In this document: in pieces, positions 7,452 to 16,563 of the stretch
How the letters are laid out: every line of letters starts with the position of its first letter
How positions within the stretch are numbered: the first letter of the stretch is position 1
From: Nonomuraea thailandensis
GTDB lineage: Bacteria > Actinomycetota > Actinomycetes > Streptosporangiales > Streptosporangiaceae
DNA length: 64,000 bases
Assembly (NCBI RefSeq): GCF_024172165.1
Contig: NZ_JAMZEB010000002.1
Location: forward strand, 10,638,501 to 10,702,500
Direction of reading: 5' to 3'
Position numbers and translations under genes: made by a program
Notes under the pieces: generated by a model
What the model saw: the letters and a program-made list of their open reading frames with translations, nothing else
Databases searched by the model: none
What the model was told of the DNA's origin: nothing

Positions 7452-8366
7452 GTGGCCGTCGTCTCGGCGCCCCCGCCCCGCACCAGACCCCGCCGAGCAG
7501 GCGCTTCGACCCCGTACTGGCTGATCGCCCCGTCGGTGGTGGCCATGCTCGGGTTCCTCGTCTACCCGATGCTCAGCGTCCTGTACTACAGCCTGCAGCA
7601 CTACAACGTGACCCAGCCCTGGGACAACGGCTTCGCCGGGCTGGAGAACTTCCGCAGGCTGCTGTTCGAGGACCCGATCTTCTGGCAGAGCCTCGGCTTC
7701 AGCGTCAAGTGGGTGGCCGTCGAGGTCGTGCTGCAGTTCCTGCTCGGGCTGGCGCTCGCGCTGATCGTCAACGAGAGCTTCGTCGGCCGCGCGATCTCGC
7801 GGGCGCTGGTCTTCTCGCCGTGGGCCGTCTCCGGCGTGCTCACCACCGCGATCTGGGTGCTGCTCTACAACCCGTTCACCGGCATGTCCCGCTACCTCGC
7901 CGACCTGGGCCTCATGGAGTACGGCGCCGCCCCGCTGGCGAACCCGGACACCGTCTTCTGGGCCGCGGTGGTGGCCGAGCTCTGGCGCGGGGTGCCGTTC
8001 TTCGCGATCCTGCTCCTGGCCGACCTGCAGTCGGTGTCGAAGGAGCTGTACGAGGCCGCCTCCGTGGACGGCGCCAGCCGGATCCGCCGCTTCTTCCACA
8101 TCACGCTGCCGCACCTGCGCGACGCGATCATCCTGTCCACGCTGCTGCGCTGCGTGTGGGAGTTCAACAACGTGGACCTGCTCTACACGCTGACCGGCGG
8201 CGGCCCGGCCCACCAGACCACCACGCTGCCGCTGTACGTGGCAGCGCTGGCCGCCCAGTCGCACGACTTCGGTTACGCCACCGCGCTGACCACCGTGGCG
8301 TTCCTCATCCTGACCTTCTTCTCGATCGCGTACCTGCGCCTGAGCAAGTTCGGAGCGAAGTCGTGA
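7452..8366 (+). CDS. Sugar ABC transporter permease, MalF/UgpA type
   Basis: 304 residues from GTG 7452, AAGGAG 8 bases upstream. Six membrane segments are visible after an Arg/Pro-rich cytoplasmic start. The EAA loop that docks the ATPase is ELYEAASVDGASRIRRFFHI followed by TLPHL (about residues 198-222). It is first gene of a rightward operon (permease, permease, GH43, binding lipoprotein, two pectin enzymes), so the imported substrate is probably an oligosaccharide from pectin, arabinan or xylan. No ATPase gene is included; a shared MsiK-like ATPase encoded elsewhere is the usual partner. Confidence 0.93.
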   Translation: MAVVSAPPPRTRPRRAGASTPYWLIAPSVVAMLGFLVYPMLSVLYYSLQHYNVTQPWDNGFAGLENFRRLLFEDPIFWQSLGFSVKWVAVEVVLQFLLGLALALIVNESFVGRAISRALVFSPWAVSGVLTTAIWVLLYNPFTGMSRYLADLGLMEYGAAPLANPDTVFWAAVVAELWRGVPFFAILLLADLQSVSKELYEAASVDGASRIRRFFHITLPHLRDAIILSTLLRCVWEFNNVDLLYTLTGGGPAHQTTTLPLYVAALAAQSHDFGYATALTTVAFLILTFFSIAYLRLSKFGAKS

Positions 8367-9238
8367 CCATGGTGACGCAACGCCCCGTGGCCGCCCCGCC
8401 GAAGCAGACCGCCGCCCCGGCCGCGCCGGGCAACCGGGTGCCGCGCTGGCAGATCTACCTCCCGCTGGCCCTGTACCTGCTGTTCACGCTGGTGCCGTTC
8501 TACTGGATGCTGGTCTTCGCGTTCCGGCCGGCCGGCTCGATGGCGATCTTCCCCTGGCCGATCACGCTGGAGCACTTCGACACGGTCTGGAACGGCATGG
8601 GGTTCGCCGTCTTCTTCCGGAACAGCCTGATGGTCGGCGTCGCCTCGCTGGTCGCGACCACCGTGGTGGCGCTGGCCGGTGGGTACGCGCTGGCCCGCTA
8701 CGCCTTCCGCGGCAAGGGCGCGTTCATGGTCGGGATGCTCTGCACGCAGTTCATCCCCGGCGCCCTGATGATCATCCCGCTGTTCGAGATCTTCCGCACG
8801 CTGGACCTGACGAACTCGCTGTGGAGCCTCGTCATCGCCGAGACGGTCTTCCAGCTCCCGCTCTCGCTCATCCTGATCAGCGGCTTCATCCGCAACATCC
8901 CGTACGAGCTGGAGCAGGCCGCCTGGGTGGACGGCTGCTCCCGGCTGCGCGGCTTCCTGGCCATCGTGCTGCCCCTGCTGCGGCCCGCGCTGGTCGCGGT
9001 CGGCTCGTTCGCCTTCATCCACAGCTGGAACAACTTCCTCTTCGCCCTCATGTTCATCAACGACCAGGAGAAATTCACCGTGCCCGTGGGCCTGGCCTAC
9101 AACCTTGGCGAGAACAGCGTCGACTTCGGCGCCCTCGCCGCCGGCGGCGTCGTCGCCGCACTGCCCGTCGTGATCGTCTTCGCCTTCATCCAGCGTTACC
9201 TCGTCCAGGGGATGTCCGCCGGGGCGGTGAAGGGATGA
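8363..9238 (+). CDS. Sugar ABC transporter permease, MalG/UgpE type
   Basis: 291 residues. GTG 8363 overlaps the previous stop by 4 bases and has GGAG 7 bases upstream; ATG 8369 is an alternative. Six membrane spans are visible. The EAA loop reads ELEQAAWVDGCSRLRGFLAI with VLPLLRP, where EQA replaces the usual EAA, a common variant. It forms the inner-membrane channel with the preceding permease. Translation is coupled to the neighbour on both sides. Confidence 0.93.
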   Translation: MTMVTQRPVAAPPKQTAAPAAPGNRVPRWQIYLPLALYLLFTLVPFYWMLVFAFRPAGSMAIFPWPITLEHFDTVWNGMGFAVFFRNSLMVGVASLVATTVVALAGGYALARYAFRGKGAFMVGMLCTQFIPGALMIIPLFEIFRTLDLTNSLWSLVIAETVFQLPLSLILISGFIRNIPYELEQAAWVDGCSRLRGFLAIVLPLLRPALVAVGSFAFIHSWNNFLFALMFINDQEKFTVPVGLAYNLGENSVDFGALAAGGVVAALPVVIVFAFIQRYLVQGMSAGAVKG

Positions 9239-10653
9239 GCTCCCAGACCTACCGCAACCCGGTGCTCAACGCCGACTGGTCCGACCCCGACGTCATCCGC
9301 GTCGGAGACGACTTCTACCTGACGGTCTCCACCTTCACCAAGGTGCCGGGGCTGCCGATCCTGCACTCGCGCGACCTGGTCAACTGGACGATCATCGGCC
9401 ACGCGTACACCCGAGGCCACGACGACGTGCGGCCCGGCTGCGGGGTGTGGGCTCCTTCGCTGCGCCACCACGACGGCCGCTTCTGGATCTTCTGGGGCGA
9501 TCCGGACGTGGGCGTCTGCTGGGTGAGCGCCGAGGACCCGCGAGGCCCGTGGACCGAGCCGCACGTGGTCAAGCCGGGACTCGGGCTGATCGACGCGTGC
9601 CCGCTGTGGGACGAGGACGGGCAGGCGTACCTGGTGCACGGCTGGGCGAAGAGCCGCGCGGGCATCAACAACCGGCTCACCCTGCACCGCATGGCGCCCG
9701 ACGGCAGCAGGGTGCTGGACGAGGGCACGCTGGTCATCGACGCCGACCTGCTGCCGGGATACCGGACCCTGGAAGGGCCCAAGCTCTACAAGCGCGACGG
9801 CGCATACTGGATCTTCGCGCCCGCCGGGGGCGTCGAGCAGGGCTGGCAGTCGGTGTTCCGGGCCGAGTCGATCTTCGGCCCGTACGAGGACCGCATCGTG
9901 CTGGAGCAGGGCGGCACCGACGTCAACGGCCCGCACCAGGGCGGCTGGGTGGACACCCCGTCCGGCGAGCACTGGTTCATGCACTTCCAGGACCGCGGCC
10001 CCTACGGCCGGGTCGTGCACCTGCAGCCCATGGTCTGGGGTGAGGACGGCTGGCCGGTCATGGGCGACGACGGCGAGCCCGTGGCCGGGCACCGGGTGCC
10101 GGTGCCCGGCTGCGAGCCGGCCGCGCCCGCGACGTCCGACGACTTCGCCGGACCGGGGCTCGGGCTGCAGTGGAGCTGGCAGGCCAACCCCGACCCCTCC
10201 TGGTGGGAGCTGCGGGACGGCACGCTCCGGCTGGCCTGCGTGCCCGGCCCCGACGACCTGCGCGAGCGGCCGTCCGTGCTGGGGCAGCGGCTGCCCGGCG
10301 CGCCCTGCACGGTCACCGTCACCCTCACGCTGGCGGGCGAGGGCCGGGCGGGGCTGGCCGTGGTGGGGGACACCGCCGCGTTCGTCGGCCTGGAGCGCGG
10401 CCCGGACGGCAAGCTGCTCCTGGTCCGCGGCGACACGGAGCCGGTCCCGGTCGAGGAGGACGGCGCCGTCACGATCGGCGCGCGGGCCGGCGAGGGCGCG
10501 CTGATCACGTTCATGGCCGGCGGCAGGGACGTGGGCGCGCCCTTCCAGGCCACGCAGGGCCGATGGGTGGGGGCCGTGCTCGGCCTCTTCGCCGCGGGGG
10601 ACGGCACCGGCGAAGCGATCTTCGAGGCGTTCACCGTGGACATCGAGAGGTAG
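9235..10653 (+). CDS. Cytoplasmic GH43-family glycosidase (beta-xylosidase/arabinofuranosidase type)
   Basis: 472 residues from ATG 9235, overlapping the permease stop as ATGA. There is no signal peptide. The N-terminal 300 residues are a five-bladed propeller: NPVLNADWSDPDVIRVGDD contains the Asp base, a middle stretch WDEDGQAYLVHGW the modulating Asp, and YRTLEGPKLYKRDG the Glu acid. Residues from about 305 form a beta-sandwich of the type often found C-terminal in GH43 enzymes. Lying inside the uptake operon, it probably trims imported oligosaccharides to pentoses. Exact specificity cannot be read. Confidence 0.9.
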   Translation: MSSQTYRNPVLNADWSDPDVIRVGDDFYLTVSTFTKVPGLPILHSRDLVNWTIIGHAYTRGHDDVRPGCGVWAPSLRHHDGRFWIFWGDPDVGVCWVSAEDPRGPWTEPHVVKPGLGLIDACPLWDEDGQAYLVHGWAKSRAGINNRLTLHRMAPDGSRVLDEGTLVIDADLLPGYRTLEGPKLYKRDGAYWIFAPAGGVEQGWQSVFRAESIFGPYEDRIVLEQGGTDVNGPHQGGWVDTPSGEHWFMHFQDRGPYGRVVHLQPMVWGEDGWPVMGDDGEPVAGHRVPVPGCEPAAPATSDDFAGPGLGLQWSWQANPDPSWWELRDGTLRLACVPGPDDLRERPSVLGQRLPGAPCTVTVTLTLAGEGRAGLAVVGDTAAFVGLERGPDGKLLLVRGDTEPVPVEEDGAVTIGARAGEGALITFMAGGRDVGAPFQATQGRWVGAVLGLFAAGDGTGEAIFEAFTVDIER

Positions 10654-10659
10654 AGGCAC

Positions 10660-11949
10660 ATGAGACGACACGCGCCGATAGCCGCCGTCGTGCTGACGGC
10701 CGTCCTGGCCGGTTGCGGCTCGGGCGGCGGTTCCGGAGACGGCAGGACCGAGATCACCTTCTGGGACACCAACGCAGGGCCCGCCCGCACGCCGGTCTGG
10801 CAGCACGCCATCGCCGAGTTCGAGAAGGCCAACCCCACGATCAAGGTCAACTACGTGGGCATCCCGATCACGCAGGCGCCGCAGAAGCTCGACACGGCCA
10901 TCGCGGGCGGCGGCACCCCCGACGTGGCCGACATCTCGACCTCGGGGCTGGGCAGCCTGGTGGCCCAGAAGGCACTTGAACCCGTGGACGAGCGCATCGC
11001 CAGGAACCCCGCGCTGAACGGCAAGTTCAACGAAGCCCTGCTGACCACGGTCAAGAACGTCGTGCCCGACGGCAAGATGTACATCTATCCGATCTCCACC
11101 AACGCCGGCGCGTTCTGGTACCGCGAGGACTGGTTCAAGGAGGCGGGGGTGGAGGCCCCGAAGACGTGGTCGGAGTTCTTCACGGTGGTGGACAAGTTCA
11201 CCAAGCCCGAGGAGAACCGCTTCGGCTTCACCATCCGCGGCGGCGCCGGCTCCGTCGCGCAGATGCTGGAGGTCGTCTACGGGCAGTCCGGCGTCACCGA
11301 GATCTTCGACCCCTCCGGCAAGGCCACGCTCAACGACCCGCGTAACGTGACGGCGCTGGAGAAGTACGCGGGGCTCTACAAGAAGAACACCCCCGAGGGT
11401 GACCTGCAGAACGACTACGTCAAGATGGTCGCCCAGTTCGACACCGCGGGCAGCGTCGCGATCATGCAGCACAACCTGGGCTCCTACCAGGACCACATGA
11501 AGGCGCTCGGGGAGGAGAAGGTGGCCTCCTTCTCCGTGCCCAAGTCCGACAGCGGTCCCCAGACCGTGCTGTCGAACCCGGTCGGCGGCGTCGCCGTCTT
11601 CTCCGCCGGCGAGCACAAGGAGGAGGCGGCCAAACTGGCCGAATTCTTCGCCTCGAAGGAGATGGGCGGCTACCTCGCCGAGAAGTCCGGCGTCATCCCG
11701 GCCAACACCGACGTGCCGCCCTCCAAGGCCGCGCACATCCTGGAGGTGCAGCGGGTGCTCAACGACCCGGCGACCAAGGTCGTGCAGATGCCGTACCACC
11801 TGCCGGAATTCAACCAGATCACCAAGACGTGGGCCGAGCCGCAGTTCCAGAAGGTGCTGCTGGGCCGGCTCACGGCCAAGGCCTTCCTCGACGAGCTGGC
11901 GGGCAAGCTGACCCAGGCGCAGGCCGAGTACAAGAAGAGGAACGGCTGA
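10660..11949 (+). CDS. Sugar-binding lipoprotein of the ABC transporter
   Basis: 429 residues from ATG 10660, GAGG upstream. The signal ends in the lipobox LAGC (Cys19), so it is lipid-anchored outside the membrane. The rest is a family 1 extracellular solute-binding protein: ITFWDTNAGPARTPVWQ, IAGGGTPDVADIST, WYREDWFKEAGVEAPKTWSE. It captures the sugar and delivers it to the two permeases. It is unusual that it follows the permeases and the glycosidase rather than leading the operon. The pectate lyase gene overlaps its stop by one base. Confidence 0.93.
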   Translation: MRRHAPIAAVVLTAVLAGCGSGGGSGDGRTEITFWDTNAGPARTPVWQHAIAEFEKANPTIKVNYVGIPITQAPQKLDTAIAGGGTPDVADISTSGLGSLVAQKALEPVDERIARNPALNGKFNEALLTTVKNVVPDGKMYIYPISTNAGAFWYREDWFKEAGVEAPKTWSEFFTVVDKFTKPEENRFGFTIRGGAGSVAQMLEVVYGQSGVTEIFDPSGKATLNDPRNVTALEKYAGLYKKNTPEGDLQNDYVKMVAQFDTAGSVAIMQHNLGSYQDHMKALGEEKVASFSVPKSDSGPQTVLSNPVGGVAVFSAGEHKEEAAKLAEFFASKEMGGYLAEKSGVIPANTDVPPSKAAHILEVQRVLNDPATKVVQMPYHLPEFNQITKTWAEPQFQKVLLGRLTAKAFLDELAGKLTQAQAEYKKRNG

Positions 11950-13151
11950 TGCACACGGTCGTCGCACTCGCCGTCGCCGCGGTGACGGCGTTACACCCCG
12001 CCCCCGACCTGGGCCGCCAGGTGCTCGCCCCGAACGACGGGTGGGCCGCCGCCGAGGGCGGCACCACCGGCGGGTCCGCCGACCGGCGCGCGGTCACCGT
12101 CCGCACCCGCGACGAGCTGGCCGCGGCCGTCGCCGGGAACGAGCCGAAGATCGTCTACGTCGAGGGCTCGCTGAACGCGGGCTCCAGGACCTGCGCCGAC
12201 TACGCCGTCCCCGAGTACGACCTGCAGAAGTACCTGGAGGCCTACGACCCGGCCCACTGGACGGGGCCCGCGGCGGGCCCGCTGGAGGAGGCCCGCAAGG
12301 CGTCCGCCGCCAACCAGCGGCAGGACGTGGTGATCACCATCGGCTCGAACACCACGCTCGTCGGCCGCCGCGGCGCGAGCCTCACCGGCCTCGGCCTCAT
12401 GATCGACAAGGCCGACAACGTCATCGTCAGGAACCTCGCCGTCCACGACGCCTACGACTGCTTCCCCGTGTGGAGCGGCGGCGACTGGAAGACCGACTAC
12501 GACAACCTGATGGTCTCCGAGTCCACGCACGTCTGGGTGGACCACGTCACGCTCACCGACGGCGACCGCCCCGACCAGGCCGAGCCGTTCTACTTCGGCA
12601 AGCGCTTCCTGCACCACGACGGGCTGCTCGACGTCGTCAGGGGCAGCGACCTGGTGACGATCTCCTGGAGCGTGTTCGCCGGGCACGACAAGTCTCTGCT
12701 GTGGGGCAACACCGACAACCCCGAGCACGACGCCGGCAAGCTGCGCATCACCCTGCACCACAACCTGCTGTCGGGGCTCAACCAGCGGGCGCCGCGCGTG
12801 CGCCACGGGCAGGTGCACGTCTACAACAACGCCTACGTGGTCCCGGCCGGCGCCGAGTACCAGTACTCGTGGGGCGTCGGCGTCAACTCCGCCATCTACG
12901 CCCAGAACAACACCTTCAGCGGCACCACGCCCGAAAAGATCATTTACGGCTGGGGCGGCACCGCGATCCATGAGGAGGGCACGCTGGTGAACGGCAGGCC
13001 GGTGGACGTGCTGGCGGCGTACAACGCCGTCAAGGACCCCGATCTCGGCTCCGACGTGGGCTGGGCCCCGAGCCTGCACGGGCGTGTGGACCCCGCGCGG
13101 GCCGTGCCCGCCCTGGTCAAGGCGAGGGCCGGGGCCGGGAGGATCTCATGA
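11949..13151 (+). CDS. Pectate lyase, PL1 family
   Basis: 400 residues from ATG 11949 (TGATG overlap with the binding-protein stop). A short signal-like stretch (MHTVVALAVAAVTAL) lacks a basic n-region, so export needs checking. PL1 features are clear: GGTTGGSADRRAVTV, NTTLVGRRGASLTGLGL, VIVRNLAVHD, HVWVDHVTLTDG, TLHHNLLSGLNQRAPRVRHG (the Arg-x-Pro-x-x-Arg catalytic region) and HVYNNAYV. It cleaves the polygalacturonan backbone. It overlaps the next pectin gene by 4 bases. Confidence 0.9.
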   Translation: MHTVVALAVAAVTALHPAPDLGRQVLAPNDGWAAAEGGTTGGSADRRAVTVRTRDELAAAVAGNEPKIVYVEGSLNAGSRTCADYAVPEYDLQKYLEAYDPAHWTGPAAGPLEEARKASAANQRQDVVITIGSNTTLVGRRGASLTGLGLMIDKADNVIVRNLAVHDAYDCFPVWSGGDWKTDYDNLMVSESTHVWVDHVTLTDGDRPDQAEPFYFGKRFLHHDGLLDVVRGSDLVTISWSVFAGHDKSLLWGNTDNPEHDAGKLRITLHHNLLSGLNQRAPRVRHGQVHVYNNAYVVPAGAEYQYSWGVGVNSAIYAQNNTFSGTTPEKIIYGWGGTAIHEEGTLVNGRPVDVLAAYNAVKDPDLGSDVGWAPSLHGRVDPARAVPALVKARAGAGRIS

Positions 13152-14980
13152 GGGCGGCGGCGGTCCTGGCCCTGGTCGCGGGGCTGCTCCTGATCCCCGC
13201 GCCCGCCCAGGCCGAGGAGCGGGCCGACGGGTTCGCCGGGCTGAACGCCCTGGGGGTGGACGGCACCACCGGAGGCGCGGCCGGCGAGACCGTGACCGTG
13301 GACAACGCGGCCGACCTGGAGCGGTACGCCACCGCCGCCGAGCCGTACGTGATCAGGGTCAGGGGCTCGATCACGATGGAGCCGTACGGCAAGGAGATCG
13401 CGGTCGCCTCCGACAAGAGCATCGTCGGCGAGGGCGCGGGCGCCGAGGTCGTGCACGGCGGGTTCTTCCTCAACGGCGTGCACAACGTCATCATCCGCAA
13501 CCTGACGATCCGCGACACGTACGTGCCGGGCGACTGGGACGGCAAGACCAAGGACTACGACGGCATCCAGATGGACGGCGCCCACCACGTCTGGATCGAC
13601 CACAACCACTTCACCCGCACCGGCGACGGCCTGCTCGACATCCGCAGGGACAGCGACTACGTCACCGTCTCCTGGAACGTCTTCAGCGACCACAACAAGG
13701 CCGTCGGCGTCGGCTGGACCTCCAACGTGGTCACCAAGGTGACCTTCCACCACAACTGGATCCGCGGCACCCACCAGCGCAACGCCAGCATCGACAACAC
13801 CGAGGCCGCGCACTGGTACAACAACTACGTCCAGGACACCGCGATGTACGGGACGATGATCCGCGGCGGCGGCAGGCTGGTCGTGGAGAACAGCTACTAC
13901 CAGGGCGTGCCCGACCCGATCGTGGCCAAGGACCCGGCCTCGCAGGTCGTGCAGCGGGGCAACGTGCTGCGCGACTCGCCCGGCCGCTCCGACAGCGCGG
14001 GCGCGGCGTTCGACCCGTCTGCCTACTACGCCTACACGCTCGACCCCGCCGAGCGGGTGCCCGGCATCGTCACCAGAGGCGCGGGCCCGCTCGGCGCGAA
14101 GGCCGGCAGGGCCGACGGGACCGACGGGACCGACGGGGCCGGCAGGGCCGACGAGACCGGGAGGAACGCGAGGCGTATCACCGTCGCGCTCGACGGCACC
14201 GGCGACTACGCCAGCATCCAGGCGGCCGTGGGCGCGGCCCCGCGCGGCGCGGTGATCACCGTCGAGCCGGGCGTCTACCGCGAGATGCCGCGGATCTGGG
14301 CGGGCCGCCGCGACCTGACGATCAAGGGAGCGACCGGCGATCCCGAGGACGTGGTCGTCACCTACGACCTGTCCGCCGACGCCGCGAAGTTCTACGGCGG
14401 CACCTGGGGAGCCGCGCAGAGCGCCACCCTCGCCGTGCTCGCCGACGGCGTCACGGTGCGGGACCTGACGCTCCACAACGCCGCCGACGAGACGGTCAAC
14501 CCCGGACCCGCGCCCGCCGTGCGCACGGCCGGGGACAGGACCGCCCTCGACGGCGCCAGGATCCTCGGCAACGGGGGCGTGCTCCAGTCGGACGGCCCTC
14601 GCGCCTACCTGCGCGACTGCTACGTGGAGGGCGACGCCGACATCGTGCGCGGCCAGGGCACGACCGTCCTGGACGGCTGCACGATCAGGTCGACCGGCCC
14701 CGGCAACGTGCTCGCGGGCGGCACCGTCCTGGTCGACGGCGGCCGGCTGGAGGGCGACGCCGCCAGGACCGTCTCGCTGGGGAGCTCCGGCGCTGCCGTC
14801 GTCCGCGACGCGTGGCTGGGCGCGCACGTCAAGGACGACCCGTGGGCGGGCGAGGGCCGCTTCGCCGAGTACCGCAACACGGGCCCGGGCGCGGCCGTCA
14901 CGGCCGACCGGCCTCAGCTCACCGACCGGCAGGCGGCCAGGCACACCGTCGAGCGGTATCTGGCGGGCTGGCGCCCATGA
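13148..14980 (+). CDS. Secreted fusion: PL1 pectate lyase plus degenerate CE8 pectinesterase-like domain
   Basis: 610 residues from ATG 13148, with a signal peptide (MRAAAVLALVAGLLLIPAPA). Residues ~35-320 form a PL1 helix close to that of the lyase at 3313 (GGAAGETVTV, VIIRNLTIRD, HHVWIDHNH, FHHNWIRGTHQ). After a Gly/Asp/Thr-rich linker, residues ~345-610 align with CE8. The pectinesterase residues are mostly gone: the Gln of HQAVAL is lost, GDQDTF reads GNGGVL, DFIFG reads DIVRG (Asp kept), and LGRPW reads LGSSG. The CE8 half is therefore probably inactive and may serve as a pectin-binding module. Last gene of the uptake operon. Confidence 0.9.
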   Translation: MRAAAVLALVAGLLLIPAPAQAEERADGFAGLNALGVDGTTGGAAGETVTVDNAADLERYATAAEPYVIRVRGSITMEPYGKEIAVASDKSIVGEGAGAEVVHGGFFLNGVHNVIIRNLTIRDTYVPGDWDGKTKDYDGIQMDGAHHVWIDHNHFTRTGDGLLDIRRDSDYVTVSWNVFSDHNKAVGVGWTSNVVTKVTFHHNWIRGTHQRNASIDNTEAAHWYNNYVQDTAMYGTMIRGGGRLVVENSYYQGVPDPIVAKDPASQVVQRGNVLRDSPGRSDSAGAAFDPSAYYAYTLDPAERVPGIVTRGAGPLGAKAGRADGTDGTDGAGRADETGRNARRITVALDGTGDYASIQAAVGAAPRGAVITVEPGVYREMPRIWAGRRDLTIKGATGDPEDVVVTYDLSADAAKFYGGTWGAAQSATLAVLADGVTVRDLTLHNAADETVNPGPAPAVRTAGDRTALDGARILGNGGVLQSDGPRAYLRDCYVEGDADIVRGQGTTVLDGCTIRSTGPGNVLAGGTVLVDGGRLEGDAARTVSLGSSGAAVVRDAWLGAHVKDDPWAGEGRFAEYRNTGPGAAVTADRPQLTDRQAARHTVERYLAGWRP

Positions 14981-14985
14981 GATCA

Positions 14986-15012
14986 CGGCCCGGGCTGGGG
15001 GAGCCCGGGCCG
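14986..15012 (+). terminator. Terminator of the ABC/pectin operon
   Basis: An 11-base-pair perfect stem, CGGCCCGGGCT with AGCCCGGGCCG, and a GGGGG loop, six bases after the stop codon. A short T-rich stretch (CTGTCTTT) follows. Confidence 0.75.
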
Positions 15013-15114
15013 ATGACTGTCTTTACCAGGAGCAATCCAGCCGTAGAGTAGTCGTATCAGTACGCCTGGTTACGATGGCGAAGTTCGCGCATCCATCACG
15101 CCAGGGGGCTGAAA

Positions 15115-16500
15115 ATGACCGATGAGACGCAGGCCGCGAAGATAAGGGTCAACGGGGCAGAAGAGAACGTCCTCGACACCGAGGCCGCGCTCCTGCACGC
15201 GCAGGACGACCCGGTGGCCTCGGCCGCCGTCGACGTGGCCGTCGAGACCGAGCTGCTGGAGGACTCCGGGTCGCTGGACGCTCGCAGGGAGAGCGAGCGC
15301 CAGATCGCCGAGCTGACCTCCAAGGAGCAGGAGCGCGTCCGCGGCATCCAGCGTGAGCTGCGCACCATGGGCGCCGACGTCTGGCCGGTCGCCAGGTGGT
15401 GGGGTTACGAGATCCACCTCAACGAGTCGGCCGCGCTGCTGGCGGCGGAGATCCCGCAGCTCATCGGGGAGATCTCGGGCGCGGTGCTGGGCTCCTGGCT
15501 GGCCCCGCTCATCGAGCGCTCGGTGCGCGCCAAGGCCGAGTGGATCGCCTCCATCGCCCGGCCGTACGGGGTCAGGCTGGCCTCGCCGTGGACCGCCCCC
15601 GGCATGCTGGTCCCGGCCCGCCAGAGCGGCGGCGACACGAGCCTGTACTGGACGGTCCACGAGCCGGGCGACGGCTGGAGCCCGGACCAGCGCTTCGTCG
15701 ACCACTTCAGCGTGTCGGGCCCGGCCCTGGCCGAGTTCCAGGACCGGCTGTTCCTGGCCCACCGGGGCGCCGACGGCGACTCCAGCCTGTGGTGGACGAG
15801 CTACGACGCGGAGGAGGGCTGGAGCGACGACCAGATGCTCCCCCGGCACTTCAGCGAGTCGGCCCCGGCGCTGGCCGCCTACGACGGCCGGCTCTACTGC
15901 GTGCACCGTGGCAGCCGCGGTGACACGGCGCTGTGGTGGGCCCGCTGGGACGGCTCGTACTGGAGCTCCGACCAGCGCTTCCCGCAGCACTTCAGCGAGT
16001 CGGCCCCGGCGCTGGCCGCCTACGACGGGCAGCTCTTCTGCGTGCACCGCGGCGCGGGCAGCGACCAGGCGCTGTGGTGGACCCGCTGGGACGGTTCCAC
16101 CTGGAGCCCCGACGAGCGGCTGCCGCAGCACTTCAGCGCCGCCAACCCGGCACTGGCCGTCTACCGAGGTCACCTCTACTGCGTGCACCGCGGCGCGGGC
16201 GGCGACTCGGCGCTGTGGTGGACCCGCTGGGACGGCTCGCGGTGGAGCCCGGACCAGAAGCTGGGCGGCCACCACACCACCGAGGGCCCGGCCCTGACCG
16301 TCTACAAGGACCGGCTGTACTGCGTGCACCGCGGCTCCGCCGACCCGAGCCTGTGGTGGAGCAGCTTCAACGGCTCCGGCTGGACCGCCGACCAGCGGCT
16401 GCCCCACCACTACAGCGCCGAGGCCCCGGCGATCATCGCCTACCGCGACAGGAACGCCACCCGCGACCAGCTCCTGTGCGTGCACCGGGGCATCCGCTAG
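15115..16500 (+). CDS. Six-repeat beta-propeller protein with an amphipathic N-terminal region
   Basis: 461 residues from ATG 15115 (AGGGGG upstream); no signal peptide. The first 90 residues are acidic and helical, then WWGYEIHLNESAALLAAEI and a hydrophobic helical stretch to about residue 150. From residue ~165 come repeats of about 48 residues, each with PALAxYxxxLYCVHRG, xxALWWxRWDGSxWSxDQ and a HFSE end. The N-terminal unit supplies only the second half of a repeat and the C-terminal unit only the first half, as in a propeller closed by strand exchange. Similar Trp-rich repeats occur in sugar-binding propellers. Function unknown; a lectin or surface-binding toxin is conceivable. Confidence 0.8.
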   Translation: MTDETQAAKIRVNGAEENVLDTEAALLHAQDDPVASAAVDVAVETELLEDSGSLDARRESERQIAELTSKEQERVRGIQRELRTMGADVWPVARWWGYEIHLNESAALLAAEIPQLIGEISGAVLGSWLAPLIERSVRAKAEWIASIARPYGVRLASPWTAPGMLVPARQSGGDTSLYWTVHEPGDGWSPDQRFVDHFSVSGPALAEFQDRLFLAHRGADGDSSLWWTSYDAEEGWSDDQMLPRHFSESAPALAAYDGRLYCVHRGSRGDTALWWARWDGSYWSSDQRFPQHFSESAPALAAYDGQLFCVHRGAGSDQALWWTRWDGSTWSPDERLPQHFSAANPALAVYRGHLYCVHRGAGGDSALWWTRWDGSRWSPDQKLGGHHTTEGPALTVYKDRLYCVHRGSADPSLWWSSFNGSGWTADQRLPHHYSAEAPAIIAYRDRNATRDQLLCVHRGIR

Positions 16501-16519
16501 ACCCCGGCGTCAGAACGGC

Positions 16520-16552
16520 GAATGCCGGCTCGCGATCCGCGAGCCGGCATTC
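16520..16552. terminator. Bidirectional terminator
   Basis: A perfect 14-base-pair stem, GAATGCCGGCTCGC with its complement, and a 5-base GATCC loop between the convergent propeller and hydrolase genes. Confidence 0.8.
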
Positions 16553-16563
16553 TCATGCGTGGA

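Noticed and set aside
9196-11967. A 923-codon open frame on the minus strand across the GH43 and binding-protein genes
   Set aside because: No recognisable motif; the plus-strand frames have clear domains, ribosome sites and GC3 bias. Shadow frame.
12944-14986. A 680-codon minus-strand frame opposite the PL1-CE8 fusion
   Set aside because: Consists of Val/Asp/Gly/Arg-rich antisense sequence; the plus-strand protein has signal peptide and domain motifs.
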